Part shown: positions 45,227-56,500 of the stretch, one piece after another | How the letters are laid out: every line of letters begins with the position of its first letter | How positions within the stretch are numbered: the first letter of the stretch is position 1 | DNA from: Phanerodontia chrysosporium | Lineage: Eukaryota; Basidiomycota; Agaricomycetes; Polyporales; Phanerochaetaceae | Length of the DNA stretch: 64,000 nucleotides | Reading direction: 5' to 3' | Assembly (NCBI GenBank): GCA_001910725.1 | Contig: MJGA01000037.1 | Location: 175,471 to 239,470 of the forward strand | Program-made: the position numbers and the translations under genes | Notes under the pieces: generated by a model | The model's database searches: none | What the model was told of the DNA's origin: nothing | What the model saw: only the letters and a program-made list of their open reading frames with translations

Positions 45227-45560
45227 TCTAATTCCTGACAGACAATGCGAAACTTGCTACGGGAGAAGGGCCAGTTCAACGACACATCCGATGCTCCACC
45301 GTATATAGCCTCCCTATAGAACCCGGATTATTGTACCGCTTTGCAAAATATTCTGGGCGAATGAAGCGAAATGAAAACCGTACACGCATAACAAATCCAT
45401 CCCCCAGAAATTCACCAACTTCTCACTTCGTGCGCCCTATATCATGGTAACTGTTTCATCGGTCACAACGTGAGACGCAGGTTCGTTATCGGGTGCATGG
45501 ACGTACCTATTTGTCGGATCTCTGAACAGTGTGATGTCCATTGATGGGACGCTCGTCTCC

Positions 45561-46981
45561 CTATACCTCTCGCTCTGCGCCCCGTCCAAATTCTTCCGCA
45601 GCTTCTCGCAGCTCCGCAAGATATTGCTCCCTCGCCTGGTCATTATCAAGATCCAGCCATCGCGCGCGCTGCGCGGTTGTCAGCGGCAGCGTCGTGCCAT
45701 CGTGCAAGGCCACCTTCGCCGGTATTGCCTTGATTTCGTGCACGGCGTGCTGACGGACGAGGAAGGACCCTGAAGTACTCCTGAGGAGTACACTGCTGAC
45801 CTTGGGATCCGCCAGTAGGCGTTCCTCCAGAATACCGCATACGAGAGTACGTATGTTTACTGTAGAGCCGTATACAATGCAAAGGCGACTCATGGGAGCA
45901 GTCACCGTGTTGGCTAGAGCAAGAGAGAGTTGATCGATGGCGCCAAATGCACGCGCGCTGTCCTTGAGGTCGGGGCAGCGGAATTGTATAGAGCGAACGT
46001 GTGTAGCACCTGCGTTTAGGACCTCTGCCGAGATTGACGCAAATAAGTGCTGGTCGTATAGACTATAATCCCAAAATCCCCCTAGGATTACATGAATGCT
46101 TGACTCTGCGGAGGAATATGCCACTCACTGAGGGACCCCGTGATGAATAGGTTATATGTTCTATGACTGGTGTCAAGAATGTCCACACAAAGGGAGAGGC
46201 GGCTGGATATCGACTCCACGAGCCCACGATTGTTCATCTGCAAGCGTTGGGTAGAGAGCACGAGATTACCAACAGTGTTCCAGTACGGAAGTGCGCTTAT
46301 GCTGATCCCCTTGAAATCAATAAAACATATCCTCGGAGTTTCAGCCCTGCCATTCTCTAACAGAAGCACAGGCAATGCCTGCAACAGGGCTAGGTCTTCA
46401 CCGCCGTCGAAGGAGACATTCTCTATGTTGAGCCGTGAAAAGCGAAGAAATTGGAGGGACCGTAGGAAGTCACGGATGGGAATGAAAAGATTGAGGAGTG
46501 TGATAGAGAATATATCATATGTTGCAAAGGGCGGTGGCGTTCTCGGGAGCACCCTGGAGAGCAGGTGTGTCGGCCATTTTTGCCCAGAGCGAGCTTCTCC
46601 ACCTGCCATACGCCATCTGACAAAGGTTTTGACATGAGGCGGTATCAGGGATCGCTCCGGCCGCAGTAACGTCCATGGAACGCCCGACGCCGGCCCATCG
46701 TAACTGAGTGTCAACCAGGCCATGCTGTCTCCGATACTGCGTCCAAGAAAGTCGGGAGTTGCGAGGAACGCCTGGAGCTGCGCCTCGTCCTCGCGACTAC
46801 GGAGCACCAGCTGGCGAAAGAGCAATGGGCGCACAAATCGCGCCCAATAGCGACATGTCAGGCTACAGGATGTGAGGCCACGCTTGGACATGTCCTCGGA
46901 TCCCCATCTGGTGTCGTCGAGGAGGACCAGGACGGCCTTGAGGAGCTCTTCGGGGAGTTCTGTAGCGATAGACCTAGACAT
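45561..46981 (-). CDS. F-box-like protein 1
   Basis: Start MSRSIATELPEELLKAVLVL at 46981. The first 60 residues fit an F-box (LPEELL, then SLTCRYWARFVRPLLFRQLV), the motif that binds Skp1 in SCF ubiquitin ligases. The rest is leucine-rich, with no clear repeats. Near 46100 the frame changes. A perfect-looking donor and acceptor (GTGAGT at 46124 to CCGCAG at 46102) would remove only 23 nt and restore the frame (ITGSLK joined to SSIHVILGGFWDY). The C-terminus, KVALHDGTTLPLTTAQRARW, is shared with F-box 2, whose matching segment is LELDNGTGVPLTTEQRAG. Divergent partner of F-box 2. Substrate unknown. Confidence 0.75.
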
Positions 46982-47585
46982 GCTTGGCGTCTGTACGTCG
47001 CAGGATATAGTCGTGCGCGTAGAGCACAATGGTCCTTTGTGTCGTCGAGATGTGCCGTGGGTCTTGCAGTACTTGGGGGATGGTGGATCGTAGCAGAGCA
47101 GATCGATTACGCGGCGCTGTGCTGGCCGGCTTGACGCCCATCCTGCGTGGCTCATTCCCCACGCACAGCTCAAACATCTGTGTCCACGACCGCCCTGCAG
47201 TATATCTACCTCGCGTCGACACCCATGCCTTGCAAATACCATGGATGGATGACATTGGGGACAGCATATAGCGCGATAAACACTGCGCGGAGGCGGTGGA
47301 CGTGGGAGACACCAAAGGTGCGTAGCACCGTTGTCACATATGTTCTGGTGTGCTGATGAGCAAAGATACGGGTTGCACCTGTTGCGATCTGCAACGCGAG
47401 TCGTCTGGTGATTGGGACTGCATACCTGGCACTGCGTCGTGCTCCCCTCGCCATGGACTCGTTACGGCAACCTCAGCAGGCTCCTGGACCCAAATAGGGC
47501 TGGTCCCACAACTCACCTCCAGCATACAGCGTCGCGCTACTCTAGCTCCTCCACTCTGTTGATGTCAATCAGACTCAATTGACAG
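46982..47585. promoter_or_regulatory. Intergenic region between divergent F-box genes
   Basis: About 600 bp between the F-box 1 start and the first recognisable F-box 2 exon. It probably includes the unresolved 5' exon of F-box 2 (an ATG at 47454 opens only fourteen codons before a stop). No strong motif seen. Confidence 0.35.
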
Positions 47586-49008
47586 TTCTACGAGATCCTC
47601 ATCCAGGCCATTTTGGCACACCTCGTCCATCAGCCGAAGGACGAATGGGACCGCAGACCATGTCGCGATCTCGCGGCGCTCGGTCTCACATGTGTCTCCT
47701 GGGCACAGGCCATCCGTTCAGTCCTATTTGGGCACCTCGTCCTACAGACTGAGGAGGATGTCGCACAACTCCGAGCATTCCTGGCCGGACCTGCCTTCAG
47801 AGGCCGCAGTCTCGCGGACTTCATTTCGGTGGTGACCCTTCTACACCGGGAAGACACTTTGAGAACCTCATGGATGCTGATAACTTCCGTAGCTCTCCAG
47901 CTCCCGCCCTCCGTAACTGTGCGTGTCGTATGGGACATATGGGGCGGCTCCCAGCCAAGCCATCGAGATGCATTCTCGATGCTGTCCGCCGGGATGTTCG
48001 CAAGACTCTATCGGTCGATCACGCGTGTTGACGAGCTGATCGTCTCGAATGTACACGATGTAAAAGCTCGCAACCTATCCACCCTCACAAAACGCCTTCG
48101 GCTTCACAAGCTCAGGCTGCAGGACATGACATTCATCGACTGGCCAGACTCTCCCTGTCTTCCGCCGCCATACCGCCATCTTCCAGGAAGATACCTCCCC
48201 GAAGGAATTTGAGTTTACCGTTAGCAGCTGCGTCAAGGCCACATACATCAAGTTTTGGCTCCGTCTTTACCATTCCGTACTCGCGTGCGAGAACATCCCC
48301 GCTGACGATGCTCACGCGTTCGTGTTGCCGCATCTCGAGCTCGCTACGCGTCTGCACCAGTGCGAGCACGACCCGCTGTCTCTCAACATCAAGTACTCTG
48401 ACCACAGACTGCTGCATGGTGCGCCATGCCCTCTATCATAGACGGCGAGGCCGTGGCTGACGGTGCACACAGCTCATGGCAGAGAACACGCGGCACCGTG
48501 TGTCCACCGCGACCTTACCTACGTCCTCTCCCGGCATTCCAGCGACCACAAGTCTCCGCCCGTCCAGATCATCGTGCCCGCCAGCCAGAGCGCGGCCGCA
48601 CAGCTCCGCGTCGTGGCCTACACGTGCCCCGACGCAGCCGGCGACGCGCTCGCCGCCGCCGTGGACCGGCTCTTCGACGGGCTCGCGGGGCTCGGTGCCC
48701 TCCCGCCGTGCCACCTCTCGCTCGACTGCGGGACCGCGGAGCTCGCGCGCGCGCTGCTGCACTGTGTCCTCGAGGACCGCGTGCGGACGCGCGGAGACGC
48801 GCAGGTCGAGCTCGGGCTGCACGCGACGTCGCTCACGCTGGACGGCATCCGCGCGACGCCAACGATGTTGGAGCTGGACAATGGGACGGGCGTGCCGCTG
48901 ACCACGGAGCAGCGTGCCGGGCTTGTGATGTGTGGGGACTGGGAGGAGCCGCAGGAGGCGTATCTTGAGGCGCTCAGGCAGGCCGCTCTACTGTCCCAGG
49001 CGGAGTGA
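47586..49008 (+). CDS. F-box-like protein 2, 5' exon unresolved
   Basis: Recognisable from FYEILIQAILAHLVHQPKDE after an acceptor at 47585; the start codon is not certain. LGLTCVSWAQAIRSVLFGHL and LVLQTEEDVAQLRAFLAGPA align with the F-box and following region of F-box 1. Near 48165 the frame changes once (CLPPPYRHL to TAIFQEDTSPKEFEF), by a frame shift or an unseen intron. After LNIKYSDHRLLH a clear intron (48419-48472) leads to AHGREHAAPCVHRDLTYVLS. The C-terminus ends LELDNGTGVPLTTEQRAG and ALRQAALLSQAE. The 3' exon is much more GC-rich than the 5' part. Likely an SCF-type adaptor like its neighbour, the pair having arisen by inverted duplication. Confidence 0.7.
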
Positions 49009-49184
49009 GCACTCTGGGCGGGCCCTTACCAGGACCGTGTAGCACGGATGCATGACTTGTGTACAGAATGCAGTGATCAACTGGCGGGCTTATGCTGTAG
49101 GTTGAAATGAAAATATGGATGTCAACACATGTACAGCGCAGCAGCGCCCCTCGAGAATTGCTATATGATCCCGTATGCCACCAA

Positions 49185-50571
49185 TTATGAGGCACCAGGT
49201 CTGGGAAAGGCCTTGTGTTTCATTCGGCGCACCCACTTCTTACTCATGACGCAGGCAAGCACTACTGCCGTGCAGCCGTCGGCCACTGCAGTGTACAATG
49301 CGCCTTCGGGATCACGGTACTTTCGCGAAAGCCGGCGCCATTGCCCGCCTAGCGGGAGACTGCGACGAAGGCGGCGGAGCTCGAGCAACGCCTCTTGCGC
49401 TGTGATGTGTGGATGAGGACCATTTTCCGTCATGCGAGCAACTAGCGGCTCGAGGAACTCGAGGCGGTGGTAGAGCTGCACCGAGTGACCATCAGCGGGC
49501 AAGCGGTAGGCGAACACACACATAGGCACGCACCCTGAGAGTTTTCTTGAGGATCCAGCCGACAGTGTCGACATTCAGGAAAAATAGGTCGTGCAGCTCT
49601 GCGGAAAGTGAATCATGTGTCTGAATTGCCTCCGGTTTGTTCGGCATGAGGTCTTCGGCCCTGACGACGTCTGTGAAGTAGTAGCGCACAGGTTGTGGTG
49701 CGCTAGTTCGACTATACCGAGGATGCTGCCATAAAGAGAAGGGAAGTGATGCGTTATCGACTGGCTGATAGCCACGCGAGTACAGTGAGTGTGCATCCAT
49801 TCCGACGCCTTGGAAACTGACAGAGTGAAGGGGGTCGTCAGCGGCGCCTTCAAATTCTTCAGGGCACATTTTGCATACCTGTACCCCATCAGGACTCCAC
49901 GCTCATGCAGGAAAGTCAGTCCCTAAACCGGTTACTGACACGTTCAATCACATGCATGCCACTTGAGACACTTACATCGAGGACTTGCTCCGCAAAATCC
50001 AGGACATCGTGAACGAGTTCAAACCTCGGGTCGTCCACCCGCCGTGTATGCGGTGTTACAATGTATGTAATGTTGCGCTCCTGGTCATCCTGGAAGCTGT
50101 CCAGAATGGGAAGGCAATGGTTGCGTGAATCATTCACCAGCGGGCCCGACGAGAGGTCCATCATAAGCTCCATTCGCGAGCTGTCAGTGGGAATCGCCCG
50201 TATGTGCACCAGGCGCCCGTCCACGGCTCGCCTGGCATCGATTCTGGGCGATTGTTGGTCCTGCAGCAGGCATAAGAGCAGACAGGGCTCGAGCTGTGTA
50301 AGACACTCACGTGCAGCATCACGAAGTCTTCGCATTTGTACGGATCCGCTGTGGGCTTGCGCAGCCAGGACGGCCGCCACCCCTTGCGGAAACGCGGGCG
50401 GAGAGTGTATCCGTGCGAGGCAAGTAATGACTGCTTGTCGCGCCAGTACACCTCGTGTGGGGCTAGCGTCTCGGCCCTCTTAATCAAGTCGAGCATGCTG
50501 GGCTCGTCCTTGTATTTCTCAAGGTACTGGGGTGCGTTGCCGGCCAACGTGACGGTCTGCTGCTTGCTCAT
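49185..50571 (-). CDS. Family A pseudokinase g
   Basis: Starts MSKQQTVTLAGNAPQYLEKY; WRDKQSLLASHGYTLRPRF is the family block. Exon 2 has DARRAVDGRLVHIRAI, where the beta-3 lysine position is Arg, and ITYIVTPHTRRVDDPRFELV. The mini-exon (49922-49879, 44 nt) encodes GLTFLHERGVLMGY: the usual VAHR is replaced and no HRD can form. The next exon lacks the catalytic Asn (QGVGMDAHSLYSRG), and DFG is replaced by TDV (VRYYFTDVVRAEDL). The C-lobe is kept (FLEPLVARMTENG, ITAQEALLELRRL) with a tail ending KKWVRRMKHKAFPRPGAS, less hydrophobic than in b or e. Exon number, phases and frames are intact while every catalytic residue is lost, pointing to a retained non-catalytic kinase fold. Confidence 0.75.
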
Positions 50572-50839
50572 TGGAGTATGTGATGGCGTTGAAAGATATG
50601 TGCCACGCACTTTTATAGCGACGGTTATGCGCCACAGCAGACCCCCCTGCTATTGTTTGCTCAGCGGCGTGATGCCAACAGCAGCAGCGTGTGGGTTGGC
50701 CATACCTTTTTGTACGCGCCATAGATGGTGCGCGCGCGGTTGGGAGGTGTATCTGTGGGGTACGATTTGCATGCAACGGCCTGAGCAATGGTGACGGGAG
50801 TCTACAATAGTTTACGATTGTAGCTCGTGTTGGACAGGG

Positions 50840-51376
50840 TCAAGTCTTGGCGCGGGCCATGCACACGACACCGGAGGCGAGCAAACGAGTCATGTCCTGC
50901 CACGCAGCCTCAGCGTTAGTTATGTTAGAAGAGGAATGGTAAGAGAGAAGCCTAAATCGAGAGCGTTGGTTAGAGGGCTGTAGGATAGCATGGAGCACCA
51001 AGTCCCCAGCGGCGTTCGTGGACCGTGCGCGTGAAGTACGACCAACTCTTTTGAAGTTCGTATCGGCTGTAAGGAATTCCTGCCAGACTTTCCGCCACTC
51101 ACAGATGAGCGTGTCACAAGTGAGCATCGTCGTATGGGCCTGAGTTCTATAGTAGCAGTGACTCCAGTGAACGAAGGATGTGGCCTAACGTTTGAACTTC
51201 CGCCGCTTCATTGCTCGATTAGTTTCGATCTCCGACGCAGTCTCCGCTCTGCCACGCCACTGCGCTGACTCGCGGACGGATACGAGCTTCGGGACCTCGA
51301 CTACACGCGACTCTTGCGCAGATGTGCCACTCTCCTCAACGATATAGCAGAGGTGAAGATAAACATTGAACGTCAT
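50840..51376 (-). CDS. Possible small gene between the two pseudokinases
   Basis: An upstream piece (51376-51185) starts MTFNVYLHLCYIVEESGTSA and ends in basic residues. A downstream piece reads CDTLICEWRKVWQEFLTADT and, after a likely intron with an ATAACTAAC branch-like site near 50920, AAWQDMTRLLASGVVCMARA, ending at 50840. The second piece recalls the exon 2 style of the family C proteins (W-rich, helical). Splice sites are unresolved and coding status is doubtful. Confidence 0.3.
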
Positions 51377-51411
51377 AGTACGCTACACAACTCCAGGCTT
51401 GGCGATACAGG

Positions 51412-52804
51412 TTACATTACTCTCCGCACTGATATGTGCACGGACACTGGCACGTAGCTGGCGACCAGCCAGTACACGGCACAGTACACGGCAGGCCAGA
51501 ATAATGCCTTTATCAGAGGAAGACACGACCAGGATTCGAGGAAAGCCCGCTCTTGCACCCGCCAAAGCGAGCTTCGGATGCGTCTGAACTCTGAAAGCGC
51601 GTCGCGGGCCGTGATACGCTGGTCTGCATCAGAGCAGCTCATAGTGTCCACGAGGCCCTCCAGGTACCGAAGGTGATAGCGCTGCAGAGCAATCAGCGAC
51701 GGTTTGCCAGGAAGTGAACGCTTGCCACTACTCACGTCAACGATGTTTCTCTCCAGGAAGATGCCGACCTGTTCCACGTCGTACTTCATGGGATCATACG
51801 GCTCCGTCATGTGCGGGGGGCAGTCCGGCCCCAGCAGGTAATGGTCGGCATGCTTGCGGTAGAGGAGCTGCGGGGTATGCAAAGAGGAGCGCACGGCCTT
51901 GGAGAAGTCCACAAAGTGATAGCGCACGGGCTGAGGGGCATCTGACCGCGAGCGATACGGGGCCCACTTGCGCGATCCGGGCAAATAATACTGCTTTGCA
52001 GGATCATAGCCCTGAGGATATAACGCAGACGCGTCCATCATGATCGCCCGTCCGAAGCCATCGTAGGACCTGCGTGTACATGAGATGTTGCGCTATACAG
52101 ATGACAGCAGTTTCTTACATGTTCAGGGCCACTTCGTGTTCATGCAGAAACGCCAGTCCCTAGTTGAGACCCGATTAGAGATTGCTGAGACTCCAAATAT
52201 CAAGATGACGCACCTCTAGTACTTGCTCTGCGAAGTCCAAGACCTCGCTGACCCGCTTGAACGGCGGGTCTCTGAACTCCCGCAGGTGCGGCATGACGAT
52301 GTAGGATATTTCACGGTTCTCCTCGTCGGGAAAGCTGTCCAGCAGAGGGGGGCAGGGATTGCAAGGATCTGCGGAAAGAGGCGAGGACGAGAGCTGTGTT
52401 ACAATTTCGGATTCAGGACTCGTGTTGGAGACCTTCTGTATGAACACGAAACGGCCATCAGACTCTCTGCAGGCGTCGATGCGTTCTGAAGGGTACTGTG
52501 CAGCTGATTAGCATGCTACTAGCAGCGTCAGAGTACGCGTTGGAGAACGCACCCATTCACCCCCGCCAAAGTCGTCGCATAGCACTGGGATTTTCTCCGG
52601 GTCAGACTTCCAAGAAGGTTGCCACCCAGGATGGAGCCGTGCGCGGAGAGTGTACCCTCGTGCGGCAAGGAACGGCTGCTTGTCTCGCCAGAAGGCCTCA
52701 GCCTCGTTCAGGGTTTCTCTCTGTTTGACGAGTTTGCGCTTGCTCTGCTTCCACCAGCACTCGCAGCAGAGTTCGTCGCTGAGGTCGTCGTTGACGTCGG
52801 GCAT
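51412..52804 (-). CDS. Family A pseudokinase h
   Basis: Start MPDVNDDLSDELCCECWWKQ at 52804; WRDKQPFLAARGYTLRARL is the family block. Exon 2 has DACRESDGRFVFIQKV, with the beta-3 Lys position read as Gln, and ISYIVMPHLREFRDPPFKRV. The mini-exon encodes GLAFLHEHEVALN, so HR has become LN. The next exon starts SYDGFGRAIMMDASALYPQG, with no catalytic Asp or Asn, and VRYHFVDFSKAVRSS turns DFG into DFS. The C-lobe remains (YLEGLVDTMSCSDADQRITA) and the protein ends in a hydrophobic segment (LIKALFWPAVYCAVYWLVAS). Frames and intron phases are intact. With g it forms a tandem pair of degenerate but apparently maintained pseudokinases at the edge of the accessory block. Confidence 0.77.
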
Positions 52805-53535
52805 CTTTAGGGCTTGCCAAGGGGGGTTGTCGATATCGATATTTGCAGAGTGCACCGCGGGGCGCACCACACTTTATACCGTTTGAAAACGGCGGGACTC
52901 AGCGCGGCCGATGAGCACTTTTGTGCAGCGTGAGCCCGGCCCATGCAGAGGTGAGACACAGGGATGCGCTTACAATACTGCGCCACTGTACTATGCGTTG
53001 GCCTACCGTGTGGTGCAGGCGTACACAGACCTGGCGCCACCGGTAACGGAACAAAAAAGGAGCTAATACCAGGGTGGGTGCCCGGGGCTTTCGCCACGCT
53101 CTGGCCACCGGCGTACGTCCTCAAGCTACCTGGTACCCATAGTAACATGCGAGAATAGAGCGGGTCAATAGATCGAGTACCATTCTGGCGTGTCCAGCTT
53201 ACCGCGCTCGTACAGCAAAGGGGGACCCAGGCTCGGGAATTCTCGCTCAGCTTGTCGCCAGCACTCGTCAGGCATGAAATTTCTCCCCAAGAGACTGATT
53301 TCCACAGAGGACGAGATCTGGCAAAGAAGAGGTTGGAAACGACCGCTTTTCAACGTTGGTGGTCGAGGAGAACGAGTGCGGTCGACCGAAACATCGAGTG
53401 TAAGCTCAGTATGTCATTGATGGTCAACGCATTCGCCGCATGGACGATATGCGGGTCATCCTGCAGAGCGATACAATAAGAGCGCTAACAATACATCACA
53501 GCAGATTATACAGCATTAGAATACAACGCGTACCA
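52805..53535. other. Intergenic boundary between accessory block and core genes
   Basis: No gene seen. It separates pseudokinase h from the 3' end of the RPAP1-like gene and contains an A-run near 53051. Confidence 0.5.
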
Positions 53536-56500
53536 TTAGTCTAACAACGACGCCAGCCGCTCGACAAGGGCGGGACCCGCAAGCTCAACGATCTTCCTCC
53601 GCGCCTCCTTCACAGCAGCCAGCCCCTCAAAACACTCAGGCGGGAGCACCATCGTGTCTTTCGACTGGCGATACGAGACGACGTCCTTGATGACGGCAGG
53701 GCTCGCCTGCGCGACGACGGCCTGGAGGAGCTTCGCGGCCTTCTCTCCGGGGACGGCGTGCCCGAGGTCCGGCCAGATGTTGCACGCGACATGGTGCACT
53801 GCGACGAGGTGCACGAACGCGCCTTGCGTGGCGCCCTTCGCGAGTGCGCGCACGTACGCCGCGACGACCTCGGGGTCGCTCTCGACGGGCCAGAGGAAGT
53901 CGCGCAGGTCGCCCGCGACGACGGCGCCGACGGGTGTCTTGATCGTGCGCACGGCCTGGTGGAAGTCCGCCCAGAGGCACTTGCGGTAGTCGCTCGCGTA
54001 GCGCATGGCAAGCGGCGGGAGGAGCAGGCGGCCGAAGAGGGGGTGGCCGAAGGAGACGGAGTCGTAGAGCCCGACGAAATCGGTGTAGTACTGGTAGAAG
54101 GGCGTGCCAGACCCGAGGAATGACTTTGCGACATCCTCCAGGCTGGGAGCCTCAGGCGCTGGCGCTGGAGCCGACTGCGCGGCAAAGGTGAAGGGCTCCA
54201 GCAGGTCTTCCATGAAGCGACCAACGACGGAGTCCCGGAAAACCTCCTCAGCCGACGTCTCCTGTTGCTGGCCGTGCTCGAGCATGAAAACCTTCATGCA
54301 CGAGAAGACGGTCTCTTCGCGATTCAGAGAGAAAATGGGCAAGCCATGCGTATGTAGTGTATCGCGATGAACCTTCGCAAGGAGGAGAGTCGCGCGAACC
54401 ATCTCCGTCTCAGAGAAGTCCCAAGTCGATGGCAGGGACTTGAAGACTTCAGACTGGCCGGACCGAAGGAGGTGGTCGAGCGGTGCGAACATCCAGTCTC
54501 GGTTCAGCGGCAACGACGGGGCCGACTTCACCAGACTTTCCGGCGGTGGTGCGGGCAGCCGGAGCGTAGTCACAATCTGCAACGACGCAGGTGTCGGCCA
54601 GAGCGGGCTGACCTTCACAGGAGCGTGCTCGAGCGAAAAGGTCAGGAACGGCATGACCGACTCGAGACCATGGCTCTCCCAGATCACCGGTGGTACCTGC
54701 AGCGCTCTGCTCTCCATGAACGCCGGGCTGACGAGAGACGCTGCGCGCTGCAGCAGATGCATGGCTCGTTCCTCGTCGCCTGGAACGAGCCTGAGCACGA
54801 TAGAGAAGGCCTGTGCGAGCCACATGTCATCCGACGCGCCAGGAAGGAAGCGCGAAAAGTCAAGGTAGACCGAGAGAAGTAGTGACAGCGGCCGCACGAA
54901 TGGGAGGATGTGCTGTGGCATCGCTTTGTTACGGACTGCCCGCCAGATGGGATGGAGTGTAAGGTGTGCACAAAGGGTCGAGATCTCGGGGAATGGGAGT
55001 GGGAACGATGGTGAAGTAAGCGAAGTGTTTTGGGGAGGGAGGCAGGACAGCCACAGGCGGAGGGCGGCCGCAAGAGTGTTTGCAGGCTCAGCTAGTTGCT
55101 GCCACGCGGCGGTACGTGGGATGTCTTCAGGAGAGAACGACGATAGTCCAGCCTCGAGTGCCTGAACAGCACCAACCACCACCTGCTTCGCCTTCCCGCT
55201 TGCAAAGTCATCCTGGAGAGCACTCAAAGCGGCTGTCTTCTCCGCTTCGCCACCCTTCGGCGCGTTGATCGACGTGCCCTCTAGCCACGCAGACTCCGCG
55301 CGCCACAGCGCAGCCCACAGCCTAGTCTGCGGCGCGGCGAGATGGACACGTAGCTTAAGGATGTCTTCGCCCCAACCCCAGCTGGCGATCTGGCTCCAGA
55401 GGATATCGTGGCTAGGCGTCGTCTTGTGCGGATCGCGGGCGCAGACTATCCAAGCTTCCAGGAGAGCTAGCCACATTTCTCGAAGCGCGTCCGAAGTGCA
55501 TGAGTCGGACAGGATGTAGCGACCGAGTTTGTCGAGCGGCTCCGCGGCAGTCGTCGCAAGCTGGGCGCAGAGGCCATAGCGGGCCAGAGTGGTGTAGAGA
55601 TGGAGTGTTGCAACCAGGAGGGCGTTCGCGATGGGCTCAGGGTACATGGAGGAAGAGGAAGTGCAATGACGAAGCGAAGCAGTGTCTCAGCAGACTCCGC
55701 CACAACCGTGGCGTTCTGCCGCGAGGACTGCGCCAGGACGTCGAGCAGCTGGATGGCATCGGATTCGGGATATGCGTTGACGTCTGGCACCGGCGGGACG
55801 ACCACAAATCGTCGCATGACATTCGCGATCAGCTTGGGGTGTTCACAATGGAGGTCGCGATGTCGTTGCTGTGCTTCGCCAGGCGGTGGAGGAGTTGAAG
55901 CAGCTGGAACAGAGACTCTGTAGGTAGCGCAGCGATGCTAAGCGCGTCCGAAATTTGGGTAAGGATGTGCTCTATCGGGAGAGGTGACAGGAAATCGTCG
56001 TTGGATGATTTCAGTTCAACCCCGTCGATGCGGCTAGCGTCACCGTCCCAGAAGACGACGCATGCCCAGACGAGGTCGACTGCTCTGATACCAACGGTAC
56101 CCCGTTCCGACATAGCTTCGAGGCCTGCAGCGAGCATGCGCTTCCGGAGTTCATCCTCCTGGCCTGTGAGCTCTTGTATACTCATCTTTCTTTCTCGAGC
56201 CGGGATCGACAGCTGCCGCGCAATCTTACTCAACACGTCGAGCATCGATGCTCGTTGAGCAGGCACCGTCGAACGTGACAATAGGAAGATGTCGTCGAGT
56301 GTGTAGCCCGCGTGCTTCCCTTCAGCATGGTGGTGGAGACCGAGATGTGTAGGCAGTTTCTCGGCCTCGTCGGGGGGTATAGGCTTTCCTGCAAGGTCAA
56401 AACGAAGAGATGACGACGAGGACCCTGCGTCTAGTTCAGTAGAGCCTTCTATCCATGCAAGAGATGGGTCGTGAGGCGCTGCGTTCGGGAAGAAACGACG

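Noticed and set aside
53610..54224. Arg/Ser-rich open frames on both strands inside the RPAP1-like gene
   Set aside because: High GC content produces long stop-free shadows. The composition is unnatural and the RPAP1 frame is clearly the coding one.
55640..55850. A roughly 210-nt intron in the RPAP1-like gene joining the two large frames
   Set aside because: The sequence between the frames encodes plausible conserved protein (KLIANVMRRFVVVPPVPDV), so two one-base breaks explain it better than an intron.
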